This document shows positions 47,101-54,265 of a DNA stretch of 61,198 nt, piece by piece. The notes beneath the pieces are model-generated. The model searched no databases, was not told where the DNA came from, and was given only the letters and a program-made list of their open reading frames with translations. Every line of letters starts with the position of its first letter. Position 1 is the stretch's first letter. The stretch covers positions 1-61,198 of the forward strand of contig CALVIP010000004.1 in assembly GCA_944331715.1 (NCBI GenBank), written 5' to 3'. A program made the translations under genes and the position numbers. This stretch comes from an uncultured Bacilli bacterium (lineage in GTDB: Bacteria; Bacillota_I; Bacilli_A; RF39; UBA660).

Positions 47101-47707
47101 TAGAAAGTCCAAAAGCACGTAATAGTGTTGTTAAGGTTACTTTTCTAGTTCTATCTATTCTTACATATAATACATCTCTAGCATCTGCTTCAAATTCTAA
47201 CCATGTACCACGTGTAGGAATAATTTGTGATGTGATTAACTCACGTCCATTCTTATCTATTTCTCTATTATAATAGACACTTGGTGAACGTACTAATTGA
47301 GAAACAATAACACGTTCTGCTCCGTTTATTATAAATGTTCCACTATCAGTCATGATAGGCATATCACCTAAGAAGATTTCTTGTTCTTTTACTTCGCCTG
47401 TCTCACGATTAAAAAGACGCACTTCTACTTTTAGTGGTGCTGCATAAGTAGTTTCTCTATCTTTGCTAGCTTTAATAGAATATCTTGGTTCTTCAAAATG
47501 ATAATCACCAAACTCTAAAGATAGTGTACCTGAAAAGTTTTCAACTGGAAATAAGTCTTCAAAAACTTCTTTTATTCCTGTTGTAACAAACCAATCATAT
47601 GATTTCTTTTGAATTTCTAATAAATCCTTTAGCTCATAAGTATTTCTTATTCTTGAATAATTTCTTCTTTCACGTTTTTTTCCATATTTTACAATTTTAT
47701 ATGACAC
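44105..47707 (-). CDS. rpoB: DNA-directed RNA polymerase subunit beta
   Basis: RpoB forms the other jaw and the rifampicin pocket of RNA polymerase. The 1200-residue product has [33 protein letters not shown] (rifampicin cluster), GPFGxx-type fork-region sequences, [15 protein letters not shown] and the C-terminal [31 protein letters not shown]. The last 60 residues are strongly acidic ([17 protein letters not shown]). The start is GTG after GGGGTG, which fits the first family residues. Rifampicin-site residues look wild type by eye (Q, D, H/N, S region retained). Confidence 0.99.
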   Translation of the reverse strand: MSYKIVKYGKKRERRNYSRIRNTYELKDLLEIQKKSYDWFVTTGIKEVFEDLFPVENFSGTLSLEFGDYHFEEPRYSIKASKDRETTYAAPLKVEVRLFNRETGEVKEQEIFLGDMPIMTDSGTFIINGAERVIVSQLVRSPSVYYNREIDKNGRELITSQIIPTRGTWLEFEADARDVLYVRIDRTRKVTLTTLLRAFGLSSDDDILKLFGEDDFLKNTIAKDATKNLDEALIEIYEKLRPGEPATLDSSKNHIITRFFDEFRYDLAKVGRYKFNRKLNIVDRLLNQTLAEDIVVDGETKFAKGTVVTKDVLEDLREIFANGYGVEEVKINDELDTYNKIQKVTIYDPFDKKKKLIVIGNDQTIDSKRLTISDVYAATSYYLNLLHGVGNYDEIDHLGNRRIRQVGELLQNQFRIGISRMERVIRERMTTQEMEEVTPKTLINIRPVTAAMKEFFGSSQLSQFMDQTNPIAELTNKRRLSALGPGGLSRDRAGVEVRDVNASHYGRICPIESPEGQNIGLITSLASYAKIDEYGFIMTPYRKVVDCKITDEVVYFTADEEQDYIISESTVNTNEDNVIIDKTVAARFRDENILAKPEQVDYIDVSPQQVVSVTTSCIPFLEHDDATRALMGANMQRQAMPLLKTEAPFIGTGVEHVAAKDSGVCVIAKADGIVDYVDAKKIIIANAKGKDTYYLANFELANSSICSHQRPIVRVGDKVKMGDIIADGNSCDNGELALGKNVVVAFMTYNGYNYEDAVILNENLVKDDKYTSLHLEDYEMQCRETKLGPEEITRDIPNVSEEAKKNLDENGIVTIGTEVKEGDILVGKVTPKGMAELSSEEKLLHAIFGEKTREVRDTSLRVPHGGDGIVHDIKIYSRKDNDELPAGVSKVIRVYIIQKRKIQVGDKMSGRHGNKGVISLILPQEDMPYLPDGRPVDIMLNPQGVPSRMNLGQILELHMGMAAKKLGVHIATPVFDGAHIDDIEEIMEEAGMDKDGKTVLYDGRTGEPFDNRISVGVMYMIKLHHMVDDKLHARSTGPYSLVTQQPLGGKAQFGGQRFGEMEVWALYAYGAAYTLQEMMTVKSDDVIGRVKVYEAIVKGEEVNRAGVPESFRVLMKEFQALGLDISIINEDGESLGLKQIEESDDDVGEPLNEEVNITKINTEDAKEETSETEDEEETDDEDFEEDIINVEDELSKGDEE

Positions 47708-47777
47708 TAAAATTCACCCCATTACCATAGTTTTTTTACATTTATTATTCCAAAAAATAATACATTGCCAATTTATA

Positions 47778-47806
47778 TTATTAGCATAACTTTATCAACA
47801 AGTCAA
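47778..47806 (-). promoter_or_regulatory. Promoter of rpoBC
   Basis: TTGACT (47806-47801), 17 bases, TAATAA (47783-47778) with TGC just upstream of the -10. It overlaps the end of the methyltransferase gene and leaves a leader of about 65 bases. Confidence 0.65.
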
Positions 47807-48393
47807 CACTTTTTTGCACTAATTATATAAAAACCTTTACTTTTCTTAACAATACTTACATCATAATATTTTTTTAAGTCGAGAATTGTCGATTTCGCTC
47901 CCTGTTCTTTTCTTATTACTAAGTACAAAGTTCCGTCAGGTTCTAAATGATTTCTAGCATTAAGCAAGATATCATAGACTATTTTTTTACCTGCTCTAAT
48001 CGGAGGATTTGTAATAATAGTCTTATACTTTTTAGTGACATTTTCATAACAGTCACTTGCGAATACATTTATATTAATACATTTATTTTCTTTTACATTT
48101 CTTTTAGATAGATGTAAGGCTCTTTTATTAACATCTACCATATCTACATCTAAATTAGTCTTTTTATTAACAATAATGCCTAGCACCCCATAGCCACAAC
48201 CAACATCTAGTACTGGTCCTTTTAATTCTTCATACGGCAGAGACTCTAAAAGTAATCTACTACCATAATCTAGACCGTGTTTAGCGAAGACGCCATTATC
48301 CGTATAAAAAATAAAATTCTGATTAAAGAGTGTTGTTGTAGTCTTTTTTAAATTACTAGGGAGATTCTGGTCATTTTCAAAATAATGACTCAT
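47803..48393 (-). CDS. RsmC-like class I SAM-dependent methyltransferase
   Basis: The 196-residue protein matches the short RsmC-like methyltransferases, of which Bacillus YbxB lies in the same place upstream of rpoB. It starts MSHYFENDQNLPSNLKK, contains FIFYTDNGVFAKHGLDYGSRLLLE, the SAM motif VLDVGCGYGVLG near residues 60-71 and the NPP motif ITNPPIRAG near 120, which in N-methyltransferases binds the target base amino group. It probably methylates 16S rRNA. The ATG at 48393 follows GAGGTG; the frame extends 36 bases upstream into a leader hairpin. Confidence 0.88.
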   Translation of the reverse strand: MSHYFENDQNLPSNLKKTTTTLFNQNFIFYTDNGVFAKHGLDYGSRLLLESLPYEELKGPVLDVGCGYGVLGIIVNKKTNLDVDMVDVNKRALHLSKRNVKENKCININVFASDCYENVTKKYKTIITNPPIRAGKKIVYDILLNARNHLEPDGTLYLVIRKEQGAKSTILDLKKYYDVSIVKKSKGFYIISAKKC

Positions 48394-48417
48394 TAACATC
48401 ACCTCAAAACAAAGAAA

Positions 48418-48454
48418 GAGACAAGCCATTATACAAAAGTATATAGTTTGTCTC
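48418..48454 (-). promoter_or_regulatory. Leader hairpin of the methyltransferase gene
   Basis: GAGACAA and TTGTCTC arms (48454-48448 and 48424-48418) with extra inner pairs close a hairpin in the 5' leader, followed by TTTCTTTGTTTT. It could be a weak attenuator or terminator. Confidence 0.4.
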
Positions 48455-48467
48455 CTTTCGTAGTGTT

Positions 48468-48496
48468 ATAATACACTATTTTTTCTATTTCGTCAA
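48468..48496 (-). promoter_or_regulatory. Promoter of the methyltransferase gene
   Basis: TTGACG (48496-48491), 17 bases, TATTAT (48473-48468). Confidence 0.8.
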
Positions 48497-48564
48497 CACT
48501 TTTTTTCGAAGTTATTCTCTAAAACTGTCATTTTACAGTTTAGGTACCATACCAGATTTCTTTT

Positions 48565-49203
48565 TTAATAACATATTACTCTTATAATAATAGTTATCAT
48601 TGTAACTAGAAGATATAATGTAGATATCATAAATACAAGATAACTTATAGCATGACGATTTAATAATTTATTTTTAATAGTAGTTATTACAAATTTGAGT
48701 ATAGTGAAGACTATAAGTATTACTATTGGTATTAATAAGAAAGATAGGTAGATTCTATGTCCATTGTTTGCCAGTGCCACTGGTAGGAAAAAGGGAAAAC
48801 AAATACTAACACCTGCAAAAATACTAAAGTATAAGTTTAATATTAATGATAGTGATGAGAAGTTTTTATAATAAATGAATAATGCTAGAGGTATAAATAT
48901 TATTAACCAGATAGGATAATTAGTTATAACTTTGAAAAGGAAAGGATAATCTTCAATATAAGTAAAGTAATAGTAACTTAGGGCGTATGCTAGTAATATT
49001 ATGATAATGCTTATAACTAAAAGGGGAATTTCTTTCTTAAAGCTAAACTTCTTATTTCTTACATCATCTTTAAAACTTTCATAAGAACTTTTCTTTAAAT
49101 CTACTTCTTTTATATCTTTATATATTTCTTTATTAATAGTTCCACAATATGGACAACTAAATAAGTTATCTTTATATTCATTTTTACAATTAGTGCATTT
49201 CAT
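48565..49203 (-). CDS. Zinc-ribbon membrane protein, unknown function
   Basis: The 212-residue product starts with a zinc ribbon: MKCTNCKNEYKDNLFSCPYCGTIN gives two CxxC pairs (residues 3-6 and 17-20). A charged linker and about five hydrophobic segments follow, starting with IPLLVISIIIILLAYALSYYYF near residues 59-80. The ribbon should be cytosolic. Such zinc-ribbon membrane proteins are common in Firmicutes and mostly uncharacterised. It follows the PgeF-like gene by six bases without a clear ribosome site, so it probably depends on coupled translation. Confidence 0.68.
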   Translation of the reverse strand: MKCTNCKNEYKDNLFSCPYCGTINKEIYKDIKEVDLKKSSYESFKDDVRNKKFSFKKEIPLLVISIIIILLAYALSYYYFTYIEDYPFLFKVITNYPIWLIIFIPLALFIYYKNFSSLSLILNLYFSIFAGVSICFPFFLPVALANNGHRIYLSFLLIPIVILIVFTILKFVITTIKNKLLNRHAISYLVFMISTLYLLVTMITIIIRVICY

Positions 49204-49209
49204 AATTAT

Positions 49210-50004
49210 TTAATCAATAAAAACAGCTCCTGCAATAAATCTACCATTTTTATTAAGGTCTCCTTTCTTATAAGCTACATGGGAATAGAAATCATTATCT
49301 GTTCTTGTGTCTTTATCAGAAATTATCATATTTTCTTTTTGTAGACCTTTTGATAATAACTGATTTACAATAGCTTTTCTTAAATCTATATAATAAAAAT
49401 CTTCTCTTTGTTCAATTGCATTTTTCCAAGCATCTTTATTTGATGCCACTGGTGGATATTTATCATAATCATAACTTTCTTTTGAAATGCATGGAGTAAT
49501 ATATGCTTTTATATATTGTGGTTTAACATTGCTTTCCTTTATTAAGGCATCTACCATTTGTTGAGGCAATAGTCTATTTATATATTCACCTCCACAATGA
49601 GCAAGTGCTATCATCCAGTTTTCTTCTTTTATTTTTGCTAATAAAATTAACATTGGACAATCTGCTACTTTATCCACTACTAAAATGTTTTTTATATTAC
49701 TATCCATAATTAAGAAATCATCATGAAAATATTTCTCACCTTTTAAATATTTAGTAACATTTTCTTTTGTTAATATTTCATAAGTTCCATCTTGATAATT
49801 AAACGTTTCATCTTGTTCTTCATAAATTGTTTTTTGAATCGGTATTAATATATTGACGTTATCTAGATTATACTTTTGTAAAAAGTTCTTCTTATTTAAT
49901 TCAAACTTGTTTTTTCTTTCTTCTTCTGTTAAATTAGGATAAAATATTTCATCATCCGACATGATACTATCTTCTCTTTTTGAATAAATAATTTTAAGTT
50001 CCAT
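49210..50004 (-). CDS. PgeF/YfiH (laccase-domain) family protein, divergent
   Basis: The 264-residue protein has the fold signature of the PgeF/YfiH family (COG1496), whose members act on purine nucleosides or edit peptidoglycan precursors. The metal site in the family is His-Cys-His. Here VADCPMLILLAK keeps the cysteine and MIALAHCGGEYINRLLPQQ keeps the second histidine (HAGWRG in relatives), and NGRFIAGAVFI is the usual end. The first histidine, normally in a QVHG-like motif, is replaced in IPIQKTIYEE. It could thus be an altered enzyme. It sits in an unusual place, between rplL and rpoB. Confidence 0.68.
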   Translation of the reverse strand: MELKIIYSKREDSIMSDDEIFYPNLTEEERKNKFELNKKNFLQKYNLDNVNILIPIQKTIYEEQDETFNYQDGTYEILTKENVTKYLKGEKYFHDDFLIMDSNIKNILVVDKVADCPMLILLAKIKEENWMIALAHCGGEYINRLLPQQMVDALIKESNVKPQYIKAYITPCISKESYDYDKYPPVASNKDAWKNAIEQREDFYYIDLRKAIVNQLLSKGLQKENMIISDKDTRTDNDFYSHVAYKKGDLNKNGRFIAGAVFID

Positions 50005-50039
50005 AATTTTCTCCTTTGTTTAAGTATAACAATTTTTAC

Positions 50040-50066
50040 TAAAAAGAAAAAGAGGTTTGTTTTCCT
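50040..50066 (-). terminator. Terminator after the 236-residue anchored protein gene
   Basis: AAGAGG and CCTCTT arms with an A-rich loop on the minus strand, followed by TTTCTTTTT. It overlaps the start of the promoter region of the PgeF-like gene (extended -10 TGTTATACT nearby). Confidence 0.6.
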
Positions 50067-50069
50067 CTT

Positions 50070-50780
50070 CTATTGATTATTACTTGCATCGTTTATTATA
50101 GGAGCTAGGTCATAAAGTGTTCCATCTTTAGTTTGAGCAAGAATAGTAACACTACTCCCTACGGGATTCCTTATGGCCATTACTGAATAAAATTTAACTA
50201 CGTCTTTTAAATCTTGTAATGTTCCATATGATGTTAAACCATCTACTCCGCCAGTTGATAGAGCTTTATATACTGGAATATATTCAACAGTACCATCATC
50301 CATCAAGAATAAGATAATATCGCCAGACATGTCTTGACCAATACCTCCAACATATACATCTTTAATTCCTTGAGTAAATGTTATGGTTTTATCTTCAACA
50401 GTTCCTTCTACTACACCTGTAGTATCCCAATTTAAACCGTAAGTGTCAGAAAGAGTCTTTCTATTAAAGCTTAGGGTAGCTATTTTTCTTGTATTATCTA
50501 GTCTAACATTGATTGTACCATTATAATTTTGTAGTTCATATGAATCGGCAGTACTATTAACAATCTTACTAGTATCAAAATCTAGTGAATTATCGCTTAC
50601 CTCTTCTTCTGCTTCATTGTTTTCTTCATTATTAGTTTCTGTTTTTTCAGTTTCTTCTACTTGATTAAATGTTAAATAACCTAGACTATATGTTGCAAAT
50701 ACTACTCCTCCACAAATTATTATTCCTAATAATATGCCTACAAAAACATGTAACCCCGTTTTACTCTTCTTATTTTCCAT
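50070..50780 (-). CDS. Membrane-anchored extracytoplasmic protein, unknown function
   Basis: The 236-residue product has a short basic start, a hydrophobic helix at about residues 10-33 (HVFVGILLGIIICGGVVFATYSL), an acidic linker (EETEKTETNNEENNEAEEE) and a predicted beta-rich outer domain with YNGTINVRLDNTRKIATLSF and DGTVEYIPVYKALSTGGVDGL. It is probably anchored with the domain outside; there is no lipobox. I do not recognise the family. The ATG at 50780 follows AAGGAAGGTG. It lies between rplL and the PgeF-like gene and ends in its own terminator. Confidence 0.62.
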   Translation of the reverse strand: MENKKSKTGLHVFVGILLGIIICGGVVFATYSLGYLTFNQVEETEKTETNNEENNEAEEEVSDNSLDFDTSKIVNSTADSYELQNYNGTINVRLDNTRKIATLSFNRKTLSDTYGLNWDTTGVVEGTVEDKTITFTQGIKDVYVGGIGQDMSGDIILFLMDDGTVEYIPVYKALSTGGVDGLTSYGTLQDLKDVVKFYSVMAIRNPVGSSVTILAQTKDGTLYDLAPIINDASNNQ

Positions 50781-50832
50781 TACTTTCACCTTCCTTATGA
50801 TAAGTTTAACACAAAAGTAGATAAAATTGCAT

Positions 50833-50859
50833 AAAAAAAGAAGCTAGTTATTTAACTTC
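50833..50859 (-). terminator. rplJL terminator
   Basis: GAAG-TTA / TAG-CTTC hairpin at the rplL stop codon followed by seven T on the minus strand. Confidence 0.7.
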
Positions 50860-51222
50860 TACTGTAGCACCAGCTTCTTCTAATTTAGCTTTGATTTCAT
50901 TAGCTTCTTCAACAGAAATGTTTTCTTTAATTGGTGAACCAGCATTATCAACTAAATCTTTAGATTCTTTTAATCCTAATCCTGTAATTTCACGAACTAC
51001 TTTGATAACTGCAACTTTAGTAGCTCCTGCATCAGTGATTGATACTGTAACTGTAGATGGAGCAGCATCTTCTGCAGCACCAGCAGCTCCTGGAGCAGCA
51101 ACTGCAACAGCTGATGGATCTACACCAAACTCTTCTTTCATTGCGTCTACTAATTCTTTAATTTCTAAAAGATTCATTTCTTTTAATGAGCTAATAAATT
51201 CTTCTTTTGTTAATTTAGCCAT
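50848..51222 (-). CDS. rplL: 50S ribosomal protein L7/L12
   Basis: L7/L12 forms the stalk that recruits translation factors. The 124-residue product has the N-terminal dimerisation helices ([30 protein letters not shown]), an alanine/glycine hinge near residues 38-52 and the globular C-terminal domain with [24 protein letters not shown] and the final [16 protein letters not shown] precedes the ATG. It follows rplJ and ends in a terminator. Confidence 0.98.
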   Translation of the reverse strand: MAKLTKEEFISSLKEMNLLEIKELVDAMKEEFGVDPSAVAVAAPGAAGAAEDAAPSTVTVSITDAGATKVAVIKVVREITGLGLKESKDLVDNAGSPIKENISVEEANEIKAKLEEAGATVEVK

Positions 51223-51243
51223 GTTTATTTTCCTCCTCTAATA

Positions 51244-51738
51244 TTAATTTTCTTCTTTTTGTTCACTATATAAATTTAAGCAGATAGATAGGTCGCGAAC
51301 AAGTCCTATCATACCACCTGCAAGCATAGTAAGTAAGCCATCTCTTGATGGAATCTTTGCATATTCACTAAGTTTAGCTTGATCTGCAACTTCTCCATCA
51401 ACATAACCAATCTTTAATGTTAAATTCTCATGATCTTTAGCAAAATCTGATAATACTTTGATTGGAGCTATTTGGTCAGTACTATAAGCAAATGCACTTG
51501 GTCCTTCTAAAGCTTCTTTAACATCAATGTTTAAATCATTGAATGCTCTAGCCATTAAAGTATTTTTATATACTTTATAAGTAGCACCTGCATCTCTTAG
51601 GGCACGTCTTAGCTCTTTAATCTCAGCATCTGTTAGACCACGATAATCAAATAATACGAAAGTCGCACTATTATTAACATTATCTTTGATTTCATCAATA
51701 ACTTCTTGCTTCTTTGCTAAGATTTTTTGATTAGCCAT
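51244..51738 (-). CDS. rplJ: 50S ribosomal protein L10
   Basis: L10 anchors L7/L12 to the ribosome and, in Bacilli, represses rplJL by binding its leader. The 164-residue product has QEVIDEIKDNVNNSATFVLFDYRGLTDAEIKELR, GATYKVYKNTLMARA and the C-terminal helix SICLNLYSEQKEEN that binds the stalk. GGAGGG lies before the ATG, downstream of an L10 leader with its own strong promoter. Confidence 0.97.
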   Translation of the reverse strand: MANQKILAKKQEVIDEIKDNVNNSATFVLFDYRGLTDAEIKELRRALRDAGATYKVYKNTLMARAFNDLNIDVKEALEGPSAFAYSTDQIAPIKVLSDFAKDHENLTLKIGYVDGEVADQAKLSEYAKIPSRDGLLTMLAGGMIGLVRDLSICLNLYSEQKEEN

Positions 51739-51756
51739 TTTTCCCTCCTATTTTTT

Positions 51757-51885
51757 AGTCAGTTTAAATAGTCCCTAGAAAGTTTAAAAGTTCTCGAGAT
51801 TTTCCCCAAGAACTTTTATTTATAGTAATTAGTCCTCGGTAGGATTTACGTTTTTACCTACTGTCTTGGGTACTTGTTAACTGAT
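51757..51885 (-). promoter_or_regulatory. Ribosomal protein L10 leader with attenuator
   Basis: The leader has the conserved core CCAAGACAGTAGGT, AAATCCTACCGAGGA (51870-51833 region), which forms the L10-L12 binding element of the known L10 leader family. A terminator-like hairpin follows, with arms AAAAGTTCT (51817-51809) and AGAACTTTT (51794-51786). Binding of L10(L12)4 is expected to favour termination. Confidence 0.88.
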
Positions 51886-51894
51886 TTCTTTCTT

Positions 51895-51923
51895 ATTATA
51901 TTCTATAATCTTCTATTTGTCAA
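51895..51923 (-). promoter_or_regulatory. Consensus promoter of rplJL
   Basis: TTGACA (51923-51918), 17 bases, TATAAT (51900-51895), a full match to the sigma-A consensus, overlapping the last codons of rplA. Confidence 0.9.
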
Positions 51924-52611
51924 AAGAATTAATTTGAATCTTAATTCCAGGACCCATAGTAGATGAAATAGATATATTTTTAATATAGTCTCCTTTTACT
52001 GTAGCAGGTTTAATTTTGATGATTTGGCTAACTACAGCATTTAGGTTTGCTAATAGGTCTTCTTCAGTAAATGATACTTTACCAATGATAGTATGGATAT
52101 TACCAAAACTATCTGTACGGTATTCAACACGTCCTGCTTTAGCATCTGTTACTGCTTTAGCAACATCTGTTGTTACAGTTCCTGTTTTAGGGTTAGGCAT
52201 TAATCCTTTTGGTCCAAGGATACGTCCTAACTTACCAAGTAAAGGCATCATATCTGGAGTTGCAATCATAGTATCAAATTCAAACCAATTTTCATTAGCA
52301 ATTTTATCTAAATAATCTTGATCTCCAACATAGTCTGCTCCAGCTTCTGTAGCTTTTTTAGCATTATCACCTTTAGCAATTACTAAAACACGATTTGTTT
52401 TACCTGTTCCTTTTGGTAGAACAATAGCACCTCTTAGTTGTTGATCTGCTTTTTTAGTATCAAGATTTAAGTTCATTGCAACTTCTACTGAAGAATCAAA
52501 CTTAGTAATACTAGTTTCTTTAACTAATTTTACTGCTTCTTCTTTAGTATATAGTTTGTTCTTTTCTACTTTAGTAGCAGCTTCACTATATTTTCTACTT
52601 CTTCTTTTCAT
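51913..52611 (-). CDS. rplA: 50S ribosomal protein L1
   Basis: L1 forms the E-site stalk and often represses its own operon. The 232-residue product has [30 protein letters not shown], the [25 protein letters not shown] signature and the end [10 protein letters not shown]. The ATG follows AAGGAGG, which directly abuts the closing arm of a leader stem (52625-52670). Confidence 0.97.
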   Translation of the reverse strand: MKRRSRKYSEAATKVEKNKLYTKEEAVKLVKETSITKFDSSVEVAMNLNLDTKKADQQLRGAIVLPKGTGKTNRVLVIAKGDNAKKATEAGADYVGDQDYLDKIANENWFEFDTMIATPDMMPLLGKLGRILGPKGLMPNPKTGTVTTDVAKAVTDAKAGRVEYRTDSFGNIHTIIGKVSFTEEDLLANLNAVVSQIIKIKPATVKGDYIKNISISSTMGPGIKIQINSFDK

Positions 52612-52680
52612 TATTTTTCCTCCTTATGTGGTTATTCGGGTAAGCAATTAGTGTTACATCCTCCCACATAGGTATAACCT
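52612..52680 (-). promoter_or_regulatory. Structured leader between rplK and rplA
   Basis: TATGTGG (52670-52664) and CCACATA (52631-52625) form a 7-bp stem enclosing GGGAGGATG. The rplA ribosome site begins two bases after it. This could be an L1 target that covers the ribosome site, but no such binding is shown. Confidence 0.45.
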
Positions 52681-52693
52681 ATATGTTTAGTTT

Positions 52694-53137
52694 TTAATCT
52701 TCTTCTTTTGTTTCAACGGCAACACCCATGTTTTTAGCTGTTCCAATTACTGTTTTCTTAGCTGCTTCAATATCATAGCAGTTTAAATCTGGTAATTTAG
52801 TTTCAGCTATTTCTGTTACTTGGGCATCTGTTAAGGTTGCAACTGTTTCATTCTTTCCTTTTGTTGATCCTTTATTGATTTTAGCATACTTCTTAATTAA
52901 GAATGGAACTGGTGGAGTCTTAATTATAAAGTCAAAGCTTCTATCTTCATAAATAGAAATTTCAACTGGTAAAATATCTCCCATCTTATCTCTTGTTGCA
53001 TCATTATATTTTGTACAAAATTCCTGTAAGTTGATTCCAGCAGGTCCTAAAACTGTTCCAACTGGTGGTGCAGGTGTTGCTTTACCTGCAGGAATTTGTA
53101 ACTTTATTTTCTTTACAACTTCTTTTTTGTTTGCCAC
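52694..53137 (-). CDS. rplK: 50S ribosomal protein L11
   Basis: L11 lies in the GTPase-associated centre and helps activate the stringent response in other bacteria. I place the start at GTG 53137 (ANKKEVVKKIKLQIPAGKA), downstream of AAAGGATG; the frame is open to 53191 but that region holds a leader hairpin. The 147-residue product has PAPPVGTVLGPAGINLQEFC and the C-terminal DLNCYDIEAAKKTVIGTAKNMGV. Confidence 0.96.
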   Translation of the reverse strand: MANKKEVVKKIKLQIPAGKATPAPPVGTVLGPAGINLQEFCTKYNDATRDKMGDILPVEISIYEDRSFDFIIKTPPVPFLIKKYAKINKGSTKGKNETVATLTDAQVTEIAETKLPDLNCYDIEAAKKTVIGTAKNMGVAVETKEED

Positions 53138-53278
53138 GAAAAACACATCCTTTCTTACTCGTTTTCGCGAGTGGTTATAATAGCTTTTCAATATCAGGAT
53201 TGTTTAATCCCAACATTTTGCATTTTATGCACTTTTTGCTTCCCACTAATATTAATCTATATATAAAATTAATATAGC
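53138..53278 (-). promoter_or_regulatory. rplK leader, structured
   Basis: About 140 transcribed bases before rplK with two small hairpins: GGATT-AAAC-AATCC and ACTCG-CGAAAA-CGAGT (53171-53157), the latter just before the ribosome site. Possible ribosomal-protein control; not recognised as a named family. Confidence 0.4.
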
Positions 53279-53284
53279 CCCTAA

Positions 53285-53313
53285 ATAATAGCATACTTTT
53301 TCTTATTTGACAA
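53285..53313 (-). promoter_or_regulatory. Promoter of rplK
   Basis: TTGTCA (53313-53308), 17 bases, TATTAT (53290-53285), just after nusG. Confidence 0.78.
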
Positions 53314-53320
53314 GAGAAAA

Positions 53321-53854
53321 CTATGCTTTTTCTATTTGAGTTAATTCAACTTCAACTTGAGTTTCTTGTCCAAATAAATCAACATTAAGAACAATTTTCT
53401 CATTAGCACTATCAACTTCTTCGATAACTCCATACATTCCTGTGAATGGTCCACCGATGATTTTAACTTTAGTACCAGGTTGTAATTCTTTATCAATATC
53501 AATTCTGCTAATACCCATATTTCTTAAGATATGGTCTACTTCACTAGGTTGTAATGGTGTAGGTTTAGCACCTTTACCACTTGATCCGATAAATCCTGTA
53601 ACTCCTGGAGTATTACGAACTATATACCATGCTTCATCTGTCATAATCATTTCTACTAAGATATATCCTGGGAATAGTTTTTTTACTTTAGTCTTTTTAA
53701 CTCCATCTTTAATCTCAGTTTCTTCTTGTTCTGGAACAATTACTCTAAATATATAATCTTGCATATTCATTGATTCAGCACGCATTAAAAGTTTTTCTTG
53801 AACTTTTTTCTCATGTCCTGAATAAGTATTAACGACATACCATTGTTTTTCCAT
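53321..53854 (-). CDS. nusG: Transcription termination/antitermination protein NusG
   Basis: NusG binds the clamp of RNA polymerase and controls pausing and termination. The 177-residue product has the NGN domain (KQWYVVNTYSGHEKKVQEKL, LFPGYILVEMIM, VRNTPGVTGFIG) and a C-terminal KOW domain (GTKVKIIGGPFTGMYGVIEEV). I prefer the ATG at 53854 (AGGAAGG eight bases upstream) to that at 53860. It follows secE by about 13 bases. Confidence 0.97.
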   Translation of the reverse strand: MEKQWYVVNTYSGHEKKVQEKLLMRAESMNMQDYIFRVIVPEQEETEIKDGVKKTKVKKLFPGYILVEMIMTDEAWYIVRNTPGVTGFIGSSGKGAKPTPLQPSEVDHILRNMGISRIDIDKELQPGTKVKIIGGPFTGMYGVIEEVDSANEKIVLNVDLFGQETQVEVELTQIEKA

Positions 53855-53867
53855 AACCATTTCCTTC

Positions 53868-54164
53868 CTATTTACCTAATGAATGAAGTGCTGCTATTAT
53901 TACATCTATTAAATAGAAGAATAATGAGCAACAAATAATAAATATTATAGTGGCAATAGAGTATTTAACCATTTCTTTTCTTGAAGGCCATTTTACTCTT
54001 TTAAATTCTGTTTTTACACCACTAAAAAAGTTAGCTATTTTGGTAAATACACTTACCTTTTCTTTCTTTTTGCCTTTAGAAGAAGTCTTTTTATTTTCTT
54101 TTTTAGATACTTCTTTTAAAGAGTCTTTTTTAATTTCTTTAGTTTCTTCTTTTTTCTTTGCCAT
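53868..54164 (-). CDS. secE: Protein translocase subunit SecE
   Basis: SecE clamps SecY in the export channel. The 98-residue product has a lysine/glutamate-rich N-terminal stretch of about 45 residues, then the family signature FFSGVKTEFKRVKWPSRKEMVKYS and one membrane helix (IATIIFIICCSLFFYLIDVIIA). That is the single-span Gram-positive form with a longer basic start. I use the ATG at 54164 after GGAAG. rpmG, often just upstream of secE, is not present here. Confidence 0.95.
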   Translation of the reverse strand: MAKKKEETKEIKKDSLKEVSKKENKKTSSKGKKKEKVSVFTKIANFFSGVKTEFKRVKWPSRKEMVKYSIATIIFIICCSLFFYLIDVIIAALHSLGK

Positions 54165-54199
54165 ATACACATCTTCCTTTGTATTTTTTTCTAAAAGAA

Positions 54200-54252
54200 A
54201 AACACTTTCCAGTGCTTAAGCATACATTACCACAAAGTGTTTCTTTAGTCAA
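54200..54252 (-). promoter_or_regulatory. secE promoter overlapping a terminator-like hairpin
   Basis: TTGACT (54252-54247), 17 bases, TAATGT (54229-54224) preceded by TGG. AAACACTTT (54243-54235) inside the spacer pairs with AAAGTGTTT (54208-54200), which is followed by TTCTTTT. Upstream transcripts could thus end here while the promoter starts secE. Confidence 0.5.
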
Positions 54253-54265
54253 TATTTTTTAAACA

